Shown here one piece after another: positions 26,734 through 35,919 of a stretch of DNA of 64,000 nucleotides. The notes under the pieces were generated by a model. It saw only the letters and a list, made by a program, of their open reading frames with translations, was not told where the DNA came from and did no database searches. Each line of letters opens with the position of its first letter. The first letter of the stretch is position 1. A program made the position numbers and the translations under genes. The DNA comes from Botrimarina mediterranea (lineage in GTDB: Bacteria; Planctomycetota; Planctomycetia; Pirellulales; Lacipirellulaceae), in contig NZ_CP036349.1 in NCBI RefSeq assembly GCF_007753265.1, positions 5,206,862 to 5,270,861 on the forward strand, given 5' to 3'.

Positions 26734-28041
26734 ATGAGCACGATCCGCCCCCTCGCTACGATCGCCGTGCTAGCCGTGCTCGGCGTGTTTCTGGCGCGCA
26801 AGATCAACGAAGGCCCACCCCCCGTTGCGTTCAACAGCGAGTGGAACGGCGCCGAGATCACGAGCGAAGAGCCGCCCGCCTGGGACGGAGGTGCTTCCGG
26901 CTCGACACCCGACACGACGCTCGCTGCGCGGACGGCGCCGAGTTGGGCCGATTCGGCCCCAGCCGCGGTGGAGACCAAACCAGAAGCCGCCGCGTCTGGG
27001 TTCCCCGCGATGCCCGCGATGCCTAGCGGCGATACGCCTGCGACAACGCCGCCGCAGCCGACGCTTCCGACGTCGAACAGCCAACCCACGGCTAACCACC
27101 AAGCGTTAGCCCTCCCGGCGTCGATCCCCACAGCCCAATACGGCAAGGACGCAACGACCGTCACATCGCCCACCATCAACGGCCGCGTCCCATCGATGCA
27201 GGCCGTGCAGGACAGCGCGACCAGGCCTGAGCCATCGCAAGTTGCCGAAGCTCCCGAGTCACCGTTCCCGACGACGGAGACTTTGTCGTCCGCACCGACT
27301 CCACCGGAAGCAACTCTGACAGAAGCAACCGCGTCCCCAACGACGCGACCGACAGCGACGGTTCCCCCCGCCGCGCCCGGCTTCGCCGCCGCGTGGCAGG
27401 CGGTCGAGATGGCGCTAGAGCGCGACGAGCTGACCCGCGCGCACCGGATGCTCTCGCAGTGGCGCGCCGAGCCGGGTCTCTCTGCCGAAGAGTACGCCAA
27501 GGTTGAGGACCTCTTGAGCCAGCTCGCGGGGTCGGTTGTCTACTCGAACGAGCACCGGCTTGAGCCTGCTTATGTCGTCCAGCCGGGCGAGACGCTCGCG
27601 ACGATCGCCGAGGATTACGACGTCCCTTGGCAACTCTTGGCGAAGATCAACGGTTTAGAGACCGTTGACGCCGTCCAGCCGGGCCAGCAACTCAAAGTGA
27701 TCCGTGGCCCCTTCAATGCCGAGGTGGACCTCGCGCGGGGTGAAGTCGTGCTGCTGCTCGACGACCGCTACGCCGGTCGCTTCCCGGTCCAGGTCGAAGG
27801 CCAGGCGCCGACCAGCGGCGAGTGGCGCGTCGGCCAGAAGCGCCTCGACGCCCCCAATCAGCCCGTGGTTGGTGAGGGCCAGAAAGTCGTCCTCGAGAAC
27901 CCGACGGGCGAGCAGGTCGAGCTCAGCGCCGGCCCGACGCCGCCGCTGGGCGCTCGTGGCCGCCTGACGATCGCCTCCAACGACATGGCCGACCTCTACG
28001 ACATCCTGTCGGTGGGTTCGGCGGTGACCGTAAGAAGGTGA
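26734..28041 (+). CDS. LysM protein with degenerate L,D-transpeptidase (YkuD) domain
   Basis: This 435-residue protein has an N-terminal signal-anchor ('LATIAVLAVLGVFLA', 7-21), a long Pro/Ala/Thr-rich region (about 25-215), a helical segment ('LERDELTRAHRMLSQWRA'), a LysM domain ('YVVQPGETLATIAEDYDVPW', about 282-325) and a C-terminal beta domain. That domain tracks YkuD to the end ('IASNDMADLYDILSVGSAVTV', compare SNEDV.ELY..V..GTPV), but 'GARGRLTI' stands where SHGC[IV]R should be, so the catalytic Cys and His are missing. It probably binds peptidoglycan without cross-linking it. Confidence 0.8.
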   Translation: MSTIRPLATIAVLAVLGVFLARKINEGPPPVAFNSEWNGAEITSEEPPAWDGGASGSTPDTTLAARTAPSWADSAPAAVETKPEAAASGFPAMPAMPSGDTPATTPPQPTLPTSNSQPTANHQALALPASIPTAQYGKDATTVTSPTINGRVPSMQAVQDSATRPEPSQVAEAPESPFPTTETLSSAPTPPEATLTEATASPTTRPTATVPPAAPGFAAAWQAVEMALERDELTRAHRMLSQWRAEPGLSAEEYAKVEDLLSQLAGSVVYSNEHRLEPAYVVQPGETLATIAEDYDVPWQLLAKINGLETVDAVQPGQQLKVIRGPFNAEVDLARGEVVLLLDDRYAGRFPVQVEGQAPTSGEWRVGQKRLDAPNQPVVGEGQKVVLENPTGEQVELSAGPTPPLGARGRLTIASNDMADLYDILSVGSAVTVRR

Positions 28042-28092
28042 GAGTTGCGTTGAAGGGGAGGGATTCCGCAATCGGTCAAAGGGCTTGTCGAC

Positions 28093-28278
28093 ATGGGTGT
28101 ACGGCGGTTTCTATTCGGATTGCTGGCCGTCCTGGCGGCGGCGTCTGGGTGCCGGGGGTATGACGCCCTCTTTGGGGTGCTGGGAAACCATTACACTGAC
28201 GAGGGTGGCAACGTCTTCGACAAGCAGCATCACTTCGAGAGCCGCGTTGAGGCGATGCAGCGTGAGGGCGTCCGTTAG
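28093..28278 (+). CDS. Small lipoprotein, hypothetical
   Basis: The 61-residue protein starts with a clear lipoprotein signal, 'RRFLFGLLAVLAAASGCRG', with the lipobox Cys at 20. The mature ~40 residues end 'HHFESRVEAMQREGVR', charged and probably helical. It follows the LysM gene by about 50 nt on the same strand and may be co-transcribed with it. The function is unknown. Confidence 0.7.
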   Translation: MGVRRFLFGLLAVLAAASGCRGYDALFGVLGNHYTDEGGNVFDKQHHFESRVEAMQREGVR

Positions 28279-28284
28279 TTCCCT

Positions 28285-28346
28285 CCCCCGATTAACATCG
28301 GGGGCTCGCCTGCCCCTAGCCCCTAGTCCCTAGCCCCTTTCCCCTC
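28285..28346. repeat. Hairpin plus short direct repeats upstream of pyrE
   Basis: The dyad CCCCCGAT-TAAC-ATCGGGGG (28285-28304) followed by CTCGCC belongs to the 'GGCGAGCC' family. It is followed by about four imperfect 'CCCCTAG' units up to the pyrE start at 28351. Confidence 0.75.
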
Positions 28347-28350
28347 CCCG

Positions 28351-28914
28351 ATGTACGACCGCGACGCGCTCGCCAAGCTGATCAAGAACGCCGCCCTCGA
28401 GTTCGGCGACTTCACGCTCGCCTCGGGCAAGAAGGCGTCCTACTACCTCGACTGCCGTCGCGTGACGCTCGACGCCCGGGGCGCTCGACTCATCGGCGAG
28501 GGGATGATCGACCTCATCGGCGAGATGCGTTTGAAGATGGGTCAAGGACCCAAGCTCGTGGGCGGCATGGCCATCGGCGCCGACCCGATCACCGCCGCGA
28601 TCCTCACCACCGCCGGCATCAAAGGCTACTCGCTCCGCGGCGTCATGGTCCGCAAAGAACCGAAGGAGCACGGCAAAGGGAAGCAGGTCGAAGGCCCTTA
28701 TAGCTCGGGCGAATCGCTCGTCATCGTCGAAGACGTCGTGACAACCGGCGCGTCGAGCCTCAAGGCCATCGAGCTGTGCGAAGCCGAGGGGCTCAAGGTC
28801 GAGCGCGTGCTGGCGATCGTCGATCGCCTCGAAGGCGGCCGCGAGGCGTTTAAGGCCGCGGGCTACGAACTGACGACGCTGTTCACGGTTGAGGACCTTG
28901 GGGTGAGGCGTTAG
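28351..28914 (+). CDS. pyrE: Orotate phosphoribosyltransferase
   Basis: PyrE joins orotate to PRPP to form OMP in pyrimidine synthesis. At 187 residues it has normal length. The PRPP-binding motif is 'SLVIVEDVVTTGASSLKAIE' (about 126-145). Other family features are 'FTLASGKKASYYLDCRRV' (about 20-37) and 'VGGMAIGADPITAAI' (about 70-84), followed by the flexible loop 'RKEPKEHGKGKQVEGP'. It is transcribed with the upstream lipoprotein gene or alone. Confidence 0.95.
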   Translation: MYDRDALAKLIKNAALEFGDFTLASGKKASYYLDCRRVTLDARGARLIGEGMIDLIGEMRLKMGQGPKLVGGMAIGADPITAAILTTAGIKGYSLRGVMVRKEPKEHGKGKQVEGPYSSGESLVIVEDVVTTGASSLKAIELCEAEGLKVERVLAIVDRLEGGREAFKAAGYELTTLFTVEDLGVRR

Positions 28915-28920
28915 TTAAGA

Positions 28921-28972
28921 GGCGCTAGGCGCTAGTTCTCGGACGCCTGCTCAACAACTAGCGCCTAGCGCC
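28921..28972. repeat. Perfect 17-bp inverted repeat after pyrE
   Basis: Arms 28921-28937 and 28956-28972 (GGCGCTAGGCGCTAGTT and complement) surround 18 nt. Each arm itself contains the direct repeat GGCGCTA. It lies between pyrE and the 28990 gene. Confidence 0.85.
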
Positions 28973-28989
28973 TTCCAATTTGCGCCTCA

Positions 28990-29679
28990 ATGGAAACGAG
29001 CCTCCACCAACAGCTTAAAGCCCACTACGCCGGCGACGACGGCGAGGTCGAGGTGCGGCGTGGGCGCTACCGCATCGACGCGGTGCGCGGCGACCTGCTG
29101 ATCGAAGTCCAACACGCAGGGCTCGCCGCCATCCGCGATAAGATCCGCACGCTCTGCGAAGAACACCGAGTGCTCGTGGTCAAGCCGATCGTCGCCAGGC
29201 GGCGGATCATCAAGCTCGACCGTCCCGGCGGCGAGATCGTCAGCCAGCGATGGAGCCCCAAGCGCGGCGCGACCTACGACTTGTTCGATGACTTGGTCCA
29301 CTTCACACGGACGTTCCCCCACCCGCGGCTCACGATCGAGACGCCGCTGGTAGAAGTCGTAGAGGTCCGCTGCCCCGGCCACGGCCGTAAACGGCGTTGG
29401 CGGGCCAACGATCACGTCGTCGAGGACCAGCGGCTGTCGAGCGTCGGCGCGGTCATGCGTTTCACGAAGGCGGCGGACCTCTGGCAGTTGGTCCCCGGCA
29501 AACTGCCCAAAGAGTTCGACACCGCCGAACTCGCCACGGCGATGGGCGCCCCACGCTGGCTCGCCCAACGCGCCGCCTACGCCCTGCGAGAAATGGGCGC
29601 CGTCCGCCAAATCGGCAAACGCGGCGGAGCATGGCTCTACGAGCGCGTGGGCCGCCCCCGCCGCCGCAAAGCGGCCTAG
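28990..29679 (+). CDS. Hypothetical protein, possible PD-(D/E)XK nuclease fold
   Basis: The 229-residue basic protein has the series 'YRIDAVRGDLLIEVQHAGLAAIRDKI' (in two blocks, about 29-54). A single Asp, then a strand with E-V-Q and a following helix, recalls PD-(D/E)XK endonucleases. The central region has a strongly basic stretch near 'CPGHGRKRRWRAND', and the C-terminal ~70 residues look like a winged-helix ('DTAELATAMGAPRWLAQRAA' and 'YALREMGAVRQIGKRGGAWLY'). It may act on DNA, but no family name is recognised. Confidence 0.65.
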   Translation: METSLHQQLKAHYAGDDGEVEVRRGRYRIDAVRGDLLIEVQHAGLAAIRDKIRTLCEEHRVLVVKPIVARRRIIKLDRPGGEIVSQRWSPKRGATYDLFDDLVHFTRTFPHPRLTIETPLVEVVEVRCPGHGRKRRWRANDHVVEDQRLSSVGAVMRFTKAADLWQLVPGKLPKEFDTAELATAMGAPRWLAQRAAYALREMGAVRQIGKRGGAWLYERVGRPRRRKAA

Positions 29680-29953
29680 CCTTCAGGCGCGAGCCGTGGA
29701 GTCCCTGCCCCCGGCGCAGCGGGTACTAGCTCACTTCTTAGTAAAGAGTCGCAGGGCAGCTGGCGCCCGCTGACTAGCGACTCTGCTGGCGACTCTGGAG
29801 GCACTGAAAAGTCGGTACCCACCTCTGCCGTGGGCGGGACGCCATGGCTCCCAGCGGCTCGCTGCGCAAGCGTCTCGGGGTTGCCGCCCCCCGCCTTCTC
29901 CCCGTAGGTTGCTCGATTCGCCCTAGCTTCGCGAGTTTGCTCCCCCGCCCCGC

Positions 29954-30991
29954 ATGTCCGACGTTCTGCAACACCTTCAACGCGGCCCCCTGTTCCAGCT
30001 CACGGGTGTCCGCATCGCCGGGACGGGGAGCTGCGTGCCCGACTTGGTTGTCACGAACGAAGACCTAGGGCGCCTCGGCTGCGACCCCGAGTGGATTTCG
30101 CAGCGGACCGGCATCCACGAGCGCCGCCACGCCCCGCCGGGGCTCTCGACCAGCCACCTCGCCGCCGGCGCCGCACGGCAAGCGATCGCCGCGGCGGAAA
30201 TCGATCCGGCCGACATCGACCTGATCCTCCTGGCGACGTTTACACCCGATCGGTTGTTGCCACAGACCGCCACCGCGGTGCAGCAGCAGCTCGGCCTCAA
30301 GTGCCCCGCGATGGACCTTGTAGCGGCTTGTGCGGGGTTCATGTACGCCCTGATCACCGGCGCGCAGTTCGTCGCGACGGGGTCGATGCGGAACGTGTTG
30401 GTGATCGGCGCCGACACCAACACGCGCGTCCTCAATCCCGACGACAAGAAGACCTTCCCGCTCTTCGGGGACGGCGCCGGCGCGGTGATCCTGACGCGTG
30501 GTAGTTCTGAGCAGGGCCTGCTCGCCGCGACGCTCGGCGCCGATGGCGGCGGGACCGACCTGCTGACGCGGCGCGTCGGCGGCGTCGAACGGCCCTTCTC
30601 GCTCGACTGCCCGGCGGAGCCTGGTGTTGAGGGGGGCATCCCGTGGCTGATGGAGATGGACGGCCGGCCCGTTTTCAAATGGGCCGTGCGTCTGCTTGAG
30701 GACACCTTCGAACACGTCCTCACCGCCGCGGGCCGCGACAAAGAAGCGGTCAAGCTCTGGCTCTTGCATCAAGCGAACGCCCGCATCCTCGACGCGGCGA
30801 CCGACTCGATGGGCGTGCCGCGCGAGCGCGTCGTCAAACACCTCGACCGCTACGGCAACACGTCGGCGGGATCGATCCCGATCGCCCTCGACGAATCGGT
30901 TCGTGCGGGCCTCGTCAAGTCAGGCGATGAGTTGATGATGTGCGGCTTCGGCGCCGGCCTCTCCTGGGGCACGGCACTTTGGAAGTGGTGA
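29954..30991 (+). CDS. fabH: 3-oxoacyl-ACP synthase III
   Basis: FabH starts fatty-acid chains by condensing acetyl-CoA or a branched acyl-CoA with malonyl-ACP. The 345-residue protein has the thiolase fold with catalytic Cys126 in 'DLVAACAGFMYAL', His in 'WLLHQANARILD' (about 263) and Asn in 'YGNTSAGSIPIALDE' (about 293). 'TGIHERRHAPPG' matches the CoA entry region. The ending 'GFGAGLSWGTALWKW' is typical. No other fab gene is adjacent, so a role in a specialised lipid cannot be excluded. Confidence 0.93.
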   Translation: MSDVLQHLQRGPLFQLTGVRIAGTGSCVPDLVVTNEDLGRLGCDPEWISQRTGIHERRHAPPGLSTSHLAAGAARQAIAAAEIDPADIDLILLATFTPDRLLPQTATAVQQQLGLKCPAMDLVAACAGFMYALITGAQFVATGSMRNVLVIGADTNTRVLNPDDKKTFPLFGDGAGAVILTRGSSEQGLLAATLGADGGGTDLLTRRVGGVERPFSLDCPAEPGVEGGIPWLMEMDGRPVFKWAVRLLEDTFEHVLTAAGRDKEAVKLWLLHQANARILDAATDSMGVPRERVVKHLDRYGNTSAGSIPIALDESVRAGLVKSGDELMMCGFGAGLSWGTALWKW

Positions 30992-31002
30992 TTCAGTATT
31001 TT

Positions 31003-31091
31003 TGAACCACGAAGGAACGAAGGAACAAAGGAGGACGACGAAGGCGTTTCATTATTTGATTTCCTTCGTTCCTTAGTTCCTTTGTGGTGAA
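31003..31091. repeat. Inverted repeat, 'ACCACAAAGGAACNAAGG' family, copy 3
   Basis: The left arm begins 'TGAACCACGAAGGAACGAAG' just after the fabH stop and the right arm ends 'TTCCTTTGTGGTGAA', 25 nt before pepF. The loop is about 30 nt. Confidence 0.85.
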
Positions 31092-31115
31092 TCCTTTTTA
31101 GAACAAGTAGCACGC

Positions 31116-32909
31116 ATGAAGAAGCTGCCGACTCGCGATAAGGTCAAGGTTGCCGACACCTGGAACCTCGACTCGCTCTTCGCCACCGACGCCGCGTGGG
31201 AGAAGGCGTTTGTCGTTTGGGAGAAGCAGATCTCCAAGTACGCCGCCTTTAAGGGGAAGCTCGCGGAGCCGGCGGAGCTCGCCAAGTGCTTCAAGTTCGA
31301 CGGCAAGTTCGACCGCGATGGCGAGCGGCTCGGCTACTACGCGATGCTGAAGACCACCGAGGACCAGGCCAACAGCGATTACCAGGCGATGGTCGGCCGC
31401 TTGCAGAACGCCGCCAGCCGCGCCGCGCAGGCCGCGAGCTACATCCGCCCGGAAATCCTCTCGCTCTCCGACGCGAAGCTCAAGAAGCTTATGGCCGCCA
31501 AGGAGTTGGCGCCGTACAAGCTCAAGCTCGAGCGCATGGCGCGCTACAAGCCGCACACGCTCAGCGACGGCGAAGAGCGCCTGCTGGCGATGCAGACCGA
31601 GATGGCGGGCTCGCCGGGCCAGATCTTCCGCCAGCTCACCGACGCCGACCTCAAGTTTGGCGAAGTCGAGGACGAGCAGGGCAAGAAGGCCGAGCTCAAC
31701 CAGTCGAGCTTCAGCGTCTTCCTGCATTCTCCCAGCCGCAAAGTCCGCAAGGCCGCGTTCCACCAGTTCTACGAAGAGTTCGCCGACCACGAGAACGCGC
31801 TCGCCGCGTCGCTCAAGGGATCGATCCTCACCGACGTTTACTACGCGCAAGCGCGGAACTACCCGTCGGCGCGCGAGGCGTCGCTGTTCAGCGACAACGT
31901 GCCCGTGAGCGTTTACGACAACCTCGTCAGCGCGGTGCGGTCGAAGCTGCCGGCGGTCCACAAGTACTTCGAGCTGCGTCGCCGCAAGATGAAGCTCAAG
32001 GACCTCCACCACTACGACACCTACGTGCCGATCTTGTCAGAACTCGACAAGCGGCACACCTGGGACCAAGCCGTGAAGGCGGTGATCGCCTCGCTCGAAC
32101 CGCTCGGCAAGGAGTACGGCGACGTCCTCAAGAAGGGCCTTACCACCGCGCGGTGGTGCGACCGGTATCCCAACAAGGGGAAGAACTCCGGCGCGTTCTC
32201 GGCCGGTTCGTACGACGGGCTGCCGTACATCTTGATGAACTACCAGCCAGACGTGCTCGACCACGTCTTCACGCTGACGCACGAGGCGGGCCACTCGATG
32301 CACAGCTGGTACTCGTCGAAGTCCCAGCCCTTCGAGTACTACAGCTACACCATTTTCGTCGCCGAAGTGGCCAGCACGTTCAACGAGCAGCTGCTGAGCC
32401 GCTACTTAATGGAGAACGCCAAGAGCGACGAGGAGCGCGCCTACCTGATCAACCGCGACATCGACGCCATCCGCGGCACGATCATCCGTCAGACGATGTT
32501 CGCCGAGTTCGAGCACCGCACGCACGCGATGGCCGAGGCGGGCGAGCCGCTCACCCTGGAGTCGTTCCGCAAGGTCTACCGCGAGCTGCTCGACGCGTAC
32601 TTCGGCGAGCAGTTCGTCGTCGATGATTGTCTAGAACTGGAGTGCTTGCGGATCCCGCACTTCTACAACGCGTTCTACGTCTATAAGTACGCGACGGGCC
32701 TCTCGGCAGCGATCGCGCTGTCGCAGCGTGTGCTGACCGGCGGCGATCCGGCGCTCGACGCGTACCTCGGCTTCCTCAAGGGCGGTTGCAGCAAGCACCC
32801 GCTCGACCTCTTGCGAGACGCCGGAGTCGATATGGAGAGCCCCGAGCCCGTGCAGACGGCGCTCGATCACTTCGAGAACCTCGTCGATCAACTGGATGGG
32901 CTCTTGTAG
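31116..32909 (+). CDS. pepF: Oligoendopeptidase F (M3 metallopeptidase)
   Basis: PepF cuts short peptides in the cytoplasm. The 597-residue length is typical of the family. The zinc-binding HExxH is H389-E390-A-G-H393 in 'LTHEAGHSMHSWYSS', with the third ligand Glu expected in 'FVAEVASTFNEQLL' about 25 residues later. The N-terminal helical domain and the ending 'YKYATGLSAAIALSQRVL' and 'FLKGGCSKHPLDLLRDAGVD' match the family. It is followed by a convergent gene across a 17-bp inverted repeat. Confidence 0.95.
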   Translation: MKKLPTRDKVKVADTWNLDSLFATDAAWEKAFVVWEKQISKYAAFKGKLAEPAELAKCFKFDGKFDRDGERLGYYAMLKTTEDQANSDYQAMVGRLQNAASRAAQAASYIRPEILSLSDAKLKKLMAAKELAPYKLKLERMARYKPHTLSDGEERLLAMQTEMAGSPGQIFRQLTDADLKFGEVEDEQGKKAELNQSSFSVFLHSPSRKVRKAAFHQFYEEFADHENALAASLKGSILTDVYYAQARNYPSAREASLFSDNVPVSVYDNLVSAVRSKLPAVHKYFELRRRKMKLKDLHHYDTYVPILSELDKRHTWDQAVKAVIASLEPLGKEYGDVLKKGLTTARWCDRYPNKGKNSGAFSAGSYDGLPYILMNYQPDVLDHVFTLTHEAGHSMHSWYSSKSQPFEYYSYTIFVAEVASTFNEQLLSRYLMENAKSDEERAYLINRDIDAIRGTIIRQTMFAEFEHRTHAMAEAGEPLTLESFRKVYRELLDAYFGEQFVVDDCLELECLRIPHFYNAFYVYKYATGLSAAIALSQRVLTGGDPALDAYLGFLKGGCSKHPLDLLRDAGVDMESPEPVQTALDHFENLVDQLDGLL

Positions 32910-33072
32910 GGTCCGCTGTGCGGACCGTTCTCACCGGGCTCGTAGTACGCGATGGCATGCGTATGCGTAAGGCCACCCGCGGCTAGCGCCGACGGCTCAT
33001 GTTGCTGCGCAAGCAATTTTGACGGCGAGCCGGGGACGTTAGTCGTGGCGACCGTTCCGCACAGCGGACCCT
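32908..33072. repeat. Widely spaced 17-bp inverted repeat between pepF and a PEP-CTERM gene
   Basis: Arms 32908-32924 and 33056-33072 (AGGGTCCGCTGTGCGGA and complement) are perfect, about 131 nt apart. The left arm overlaps the pepF stop and the right arm lies inside the last codons of the convergent gene. A partial 'GGCGAGCCGG.GACGTTAGTCGT' element lies between them (33024-33046). Confidence 0.8.
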
Positions 33073-34319
33073 GCGATAAGCGTCAACAGCAGAAGCGCTG
33101 ACGAGGGCTCGGGGATATCAACGCGGACGATGTCTTGCAAGTAAGCGGCGCCGGCGCGGAGGCCGAAGTCGCTGTCGAACGAAGAGCCGACGATCATCGT
33201 GCCGTTCTCGTAGGCCAGCGAAATGCCGAGGTTGTCGCCCTGCTCGCGGTCAATCAGCACGAGCCGGCCGATCTCAAGACCGGTGGCCACGTCGTAGGCG
33301 TAGACCGCGCCGGTAACGATGCCGTCAGCCGTGGCGCTACTGGCGCCGACCAATGCGAGGCCGTCCTCAATCGCCACCGAGACGCCGAAGTTGAACCCCA
33401 TGGCGCCGTCACCGGGAGTGAGAACATGCAACTCGTCACCGGTCGTGGCGTCGAACAGATACGCGGCGCCAGTCCCGCCGTTGCCGCGCGAAGCGCCCAC
33501 CAGAGCAACGTTGTCGTCCAGTGCGATTGACTCGCCGAAGCGGTCCCCGGCCGTGGCGTTGCTCGGCGTGGACTTGGCTAGTTGCGAGCCGGTGGTCCAG
33601 TCAAAGAAGTAAACCGAACCTGTGCCGAGTGGCGTGCCATCATCAAGTCGCGACGTAACTGCCGCGATAGATTCGTCGAGCGCGGTTGCGTAGCCAAACT
33701 GAGCGGAGGCTGTTAAATCTCCAGGCGCGAACTTGTGAAGCTGCACCCCCGTCATGGCGTTGAAGAAATAGGCGGCGCCACTGGCGTTGCCAAAGTCATC
33801 GTCGCCAGGAGCGCCAATGAGGGCGTGAATCCCAGCAGTGTCTAGCGAGTCTCCAAAGCGGTCCCCGGCGGCGCCATCAGCTGCGACTAACTTGTTCACC
33901 TGCTCGCCAGAGCGATTGTAGACGTAGGCGGCGCCAGCGCCATCGTGGCCGTTGAAGGCTCCGACTAGCGAGTATGGTCTGCCAATCGCGACCGCATCGC
34001 CGAAGCGATCGCCCGCGAGCCCGTCGGATGGGACCAACTCGGGTCCGAACATCCCCGTGGCAATGTTGAACGTATACACCGAGCCGGAACCGATCCCACT
34101 ATCGCTGCCGCCCAGGCGGGTCCCAACGATCGCGGTCGCCCCGTCGGTATCCACTGCGGCGCCGAAGTTGAATCCCGGGGACGGCACGGGCTCGGTGAGC
34201 TGATTGCCCCAGAACTCAAGAGTGAGAGTCGCCGCCGGCGCAACGGCGGCAGCTGCCAGGGCCCCTGCTACAAAAGAAAGCCGTAGCCCGGCGAGAAGGA
34301 CGGCGATGGTGCGGCTCAT
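33039..34319 (-). CDS. Secreted FG-GAP repeat protein with PEP-CTERM anchor
   Basis: The 426-residue protein has a signal peptide ('LSFVAGALAAAAVAPAATL'), then about seven repeats of some 50 residues with the FG-GAP-like core 'AGDRFGDAVAIG...ALVGA...GAAYVY', and a C-terminal PEP-CTERM sorting signal: 'IPEPSS', a hydrophobic stretch, then the tail 'RNGRHD'. Beta-propeller-like repeats suggest surface binding. The C-terminal 'GSAVRNGRHD' is encoded by a repeat arm, which may have replaced the usual Arg-rich tail. Confidence 0.82.
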   Translation of the reverse strand: MSRTIAVLLAGLRLSFVAGALAAAAVAPAATLTLEFWGNQLTEPVPSPGFNFGAAVDTDGATAIVGTRLGGSDSGIGSGSVYTFNIATGMFGPELVPSDGLAGDRFGDAVAIGRPYSLVGAFNGHDGAGAAYVYNRSGEQVNKLVAADGAAGDRFGDSLDTAGIHALIGAPGDDDFGNASGAAYFFNAMTGVQLHKFAPGDLTASAQFGYATALDESIAAVTSRLDDGTPLGTGSVYFFDWTTGSQLAKSTPSNATAGDRFGESIALDDNVALVGASRGNGGTGAAYLFDATTGDELHVLTPGDGAMGFNFGVSVAIEDGLALVGASSATADGIVTGAVYAYDVATGLEIGRLVLIDREQGDNLGISLAYENGTMIVGSSFDSDFGLRAGAAYLQDIVRVDIPEPSSALLLLTLIAGSAVRNGRHD

Positions 34320-34724
34320 TAGGCGACTCGAACGTGTTCCGGGAAGAGCGATCGATCAGCGGCTCTAGAGTGAGTTTGTACGGATTACGCGGGCAGGTCA
34401 AACACTAGGCGGACCCGCCCGCCGGGCCCGAGAGCCCGCGGAGCTGGGCCTTGGCTTCACGGATCGGCCTGCTGAATGGCTTCGCTACGCCGGCGGCGGA
34501 TTCTTCCCTCCGCGGGAAACCGCTGGCCGCTCGGACACTCTTCCCGTTCGGGAAAGCCGCCAGTGCCCGCCTGGGAAAGGTGCAAGCGGCCCGAGTTCTG
34601 GTTAGACTGCAAGCTTGCCGCCGCTGGCCGGCCCCGCTGGGGGTATGCGCCGTCGGGCGGCTGGCGGAAGGGCGCGGGCCCGCTCCGCCCCCGGAACATC
34701 CCACCGCGAAGAGGGCAAAACGCC
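34320..34724. other. Intergenic region, 0.4 kb
   Basis: This divergent spacer lies between the FG-GAP gene and pilT. The reading frame upstream of pilT (34476-34724) stays open but looks like non-coding GC-rich DNA. No promoter could be named with confidence. Confidence 0.45.
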
Positions 34725-35873
34725 ATGTCGATCGTCGCCGACGCCGTCAAAAGCGGTTTCATGCCGATCAACACCGAGCTGGAGGTCAACAAGCTCTTCC
34801 GTGCCTGCGTTAAGTACGAGGCGAGCGATCTCCACCTGAAAGTCGGCAAACCCCCCTTGGTCCGCGTCGGCGGCACCATCCGTGAGCTGCAGCGCGGACC
34901 GATCAGCGACGAGGAGATGGTCAGTCTCCTCTTGCCGCTGATGAACGACCGCAACCGCAAGATCTTCGAGCGTGACGGCGGCGCCGACTTCGCCCACACG
35001 GTGAAGGTGGACGAGACCACGTGGCGGTTCCGTGTGAATCTGCTGCAGCAGCTCGGGCACATGGGCCTGGTGGCGAGGCGCGTCAACGCCTTCATCCCCA
35101 ACTTTGAGGGGCTGTACCTCCCCCCCACGATGAAGGACCTCTGCGTCTACGACCAAGGGATGATCCTGCTGGCGGGCGTTACGGGCTCGGGCAAGTCGAC
35201 CACGATCGGCTCGATGCTCAATTGGATCAACGCCAACTACCGCAAGCACATCCTCACGCTCGAAGACCCGATCGAGTTCGTCTTCACCGAGGACAAGTGC
35301 CTGATCAACCAGCGTGAGATCGGCTTCGATGTCATCGACTTCGAGGTCGGGATGAAGCACGCGGTTCGTGAAGACCCGGACATCATCCTGGTCGGCGAAA
35401 TGCGTGACAAAGAGACGTTCATGACGGCGATCCACGCCGCGGAGACGGGTCACCTCGTGTTCGGGACGATCCACGCCTCGAGCGCGCCGTCGACGATCGG
35501 CCGTATCCTCGACCTCTTCCCGCAGGAGATGCACCCCGCGCTGCGCAGCGCGATCGCCTTCAACATGAAGGGGATTGTCGCCCAGAAGCTGCTCAAGAGC
35601 ATCAAGCCGGGCGTGTCGCGGGTGCCGACGGTCGAGATCATGAATTTCACGCCGACGATCCGCAAACTTATCCTCGAAGAGCAAGACGAGAAGCTCGGCG
35701 ACGCGATCCGCATCGGCGCCGAGGACGGCATGCAGGACTTCACGCAGAGCCTCAAGGGCCTCGTGGACAAAGAACTGATCGACCGTGAGACGGCGATGGA
35801 GGTCGCGCCCAACCGCGAGGCCCTCAAGATGGCCCTCAAGGGCATCTCCGTGAACCAGGGCGGCATCCTTTAA
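34725..35873 (+). CDS. pilT: PilT-type retraction ATPase
   Basis: PilT is a cytoplasmic hexameric ATPase that retracts type IV pili. From ATG 34725 the protein is 382 residues, matching the family; the longer frame from 34476 adds a non-conserved stretch. Walker A is 'LAGVTGSGKSTTIGS' (about 148-162), the Asp box is 'ILTLEDPIEFVF', Walker B is 'PDIILVGEMRDKETFMTA' and the His box is 'GHLVFGTIHA'. The N-terminal 'KYEASDLHLKVGKPP' is also typical. The gene is followed by a degenerate relative (35920-37857). Confidence 0.93.
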   Translation: MSIVADAVKSGFMPINTELEVNKLFRACVKYEASDLHLKVGKPPLVRVGGTIRELQRGPISDEEMVSLLLPLMNDRNRKIFERDGGADFAHTVKVDETTWRFRVNLLQQLGHMGLVARRVNAFIPNFEGLYLPPTMKDLCVYDQGMILLAGVTGSGKSTTIGSMLNWINANYRKHILTLEDPIEFVFTEDKCLINQREIGFDVIDFEVGMKHAVREDPDIILVGEMRDKETFMTAIHAAETGHLVFGTIHASSAPSTIGRILDLFPQEMHPALRSAIAFNMKGIVAQKLLKSIKPGVSRVPTVEIMNFTPTIRKLILEEQDEKLGDAIRIGAEDGMQDFTQSLKGLVDKELIDRETAMEVAPNREALKMALKGISVNQGGIL

Positions 35874-35919
35874 TTCACAACCTTCCCTGTAGCGTTCTTT
35901 CGATAAGGCAACCGAGTTG

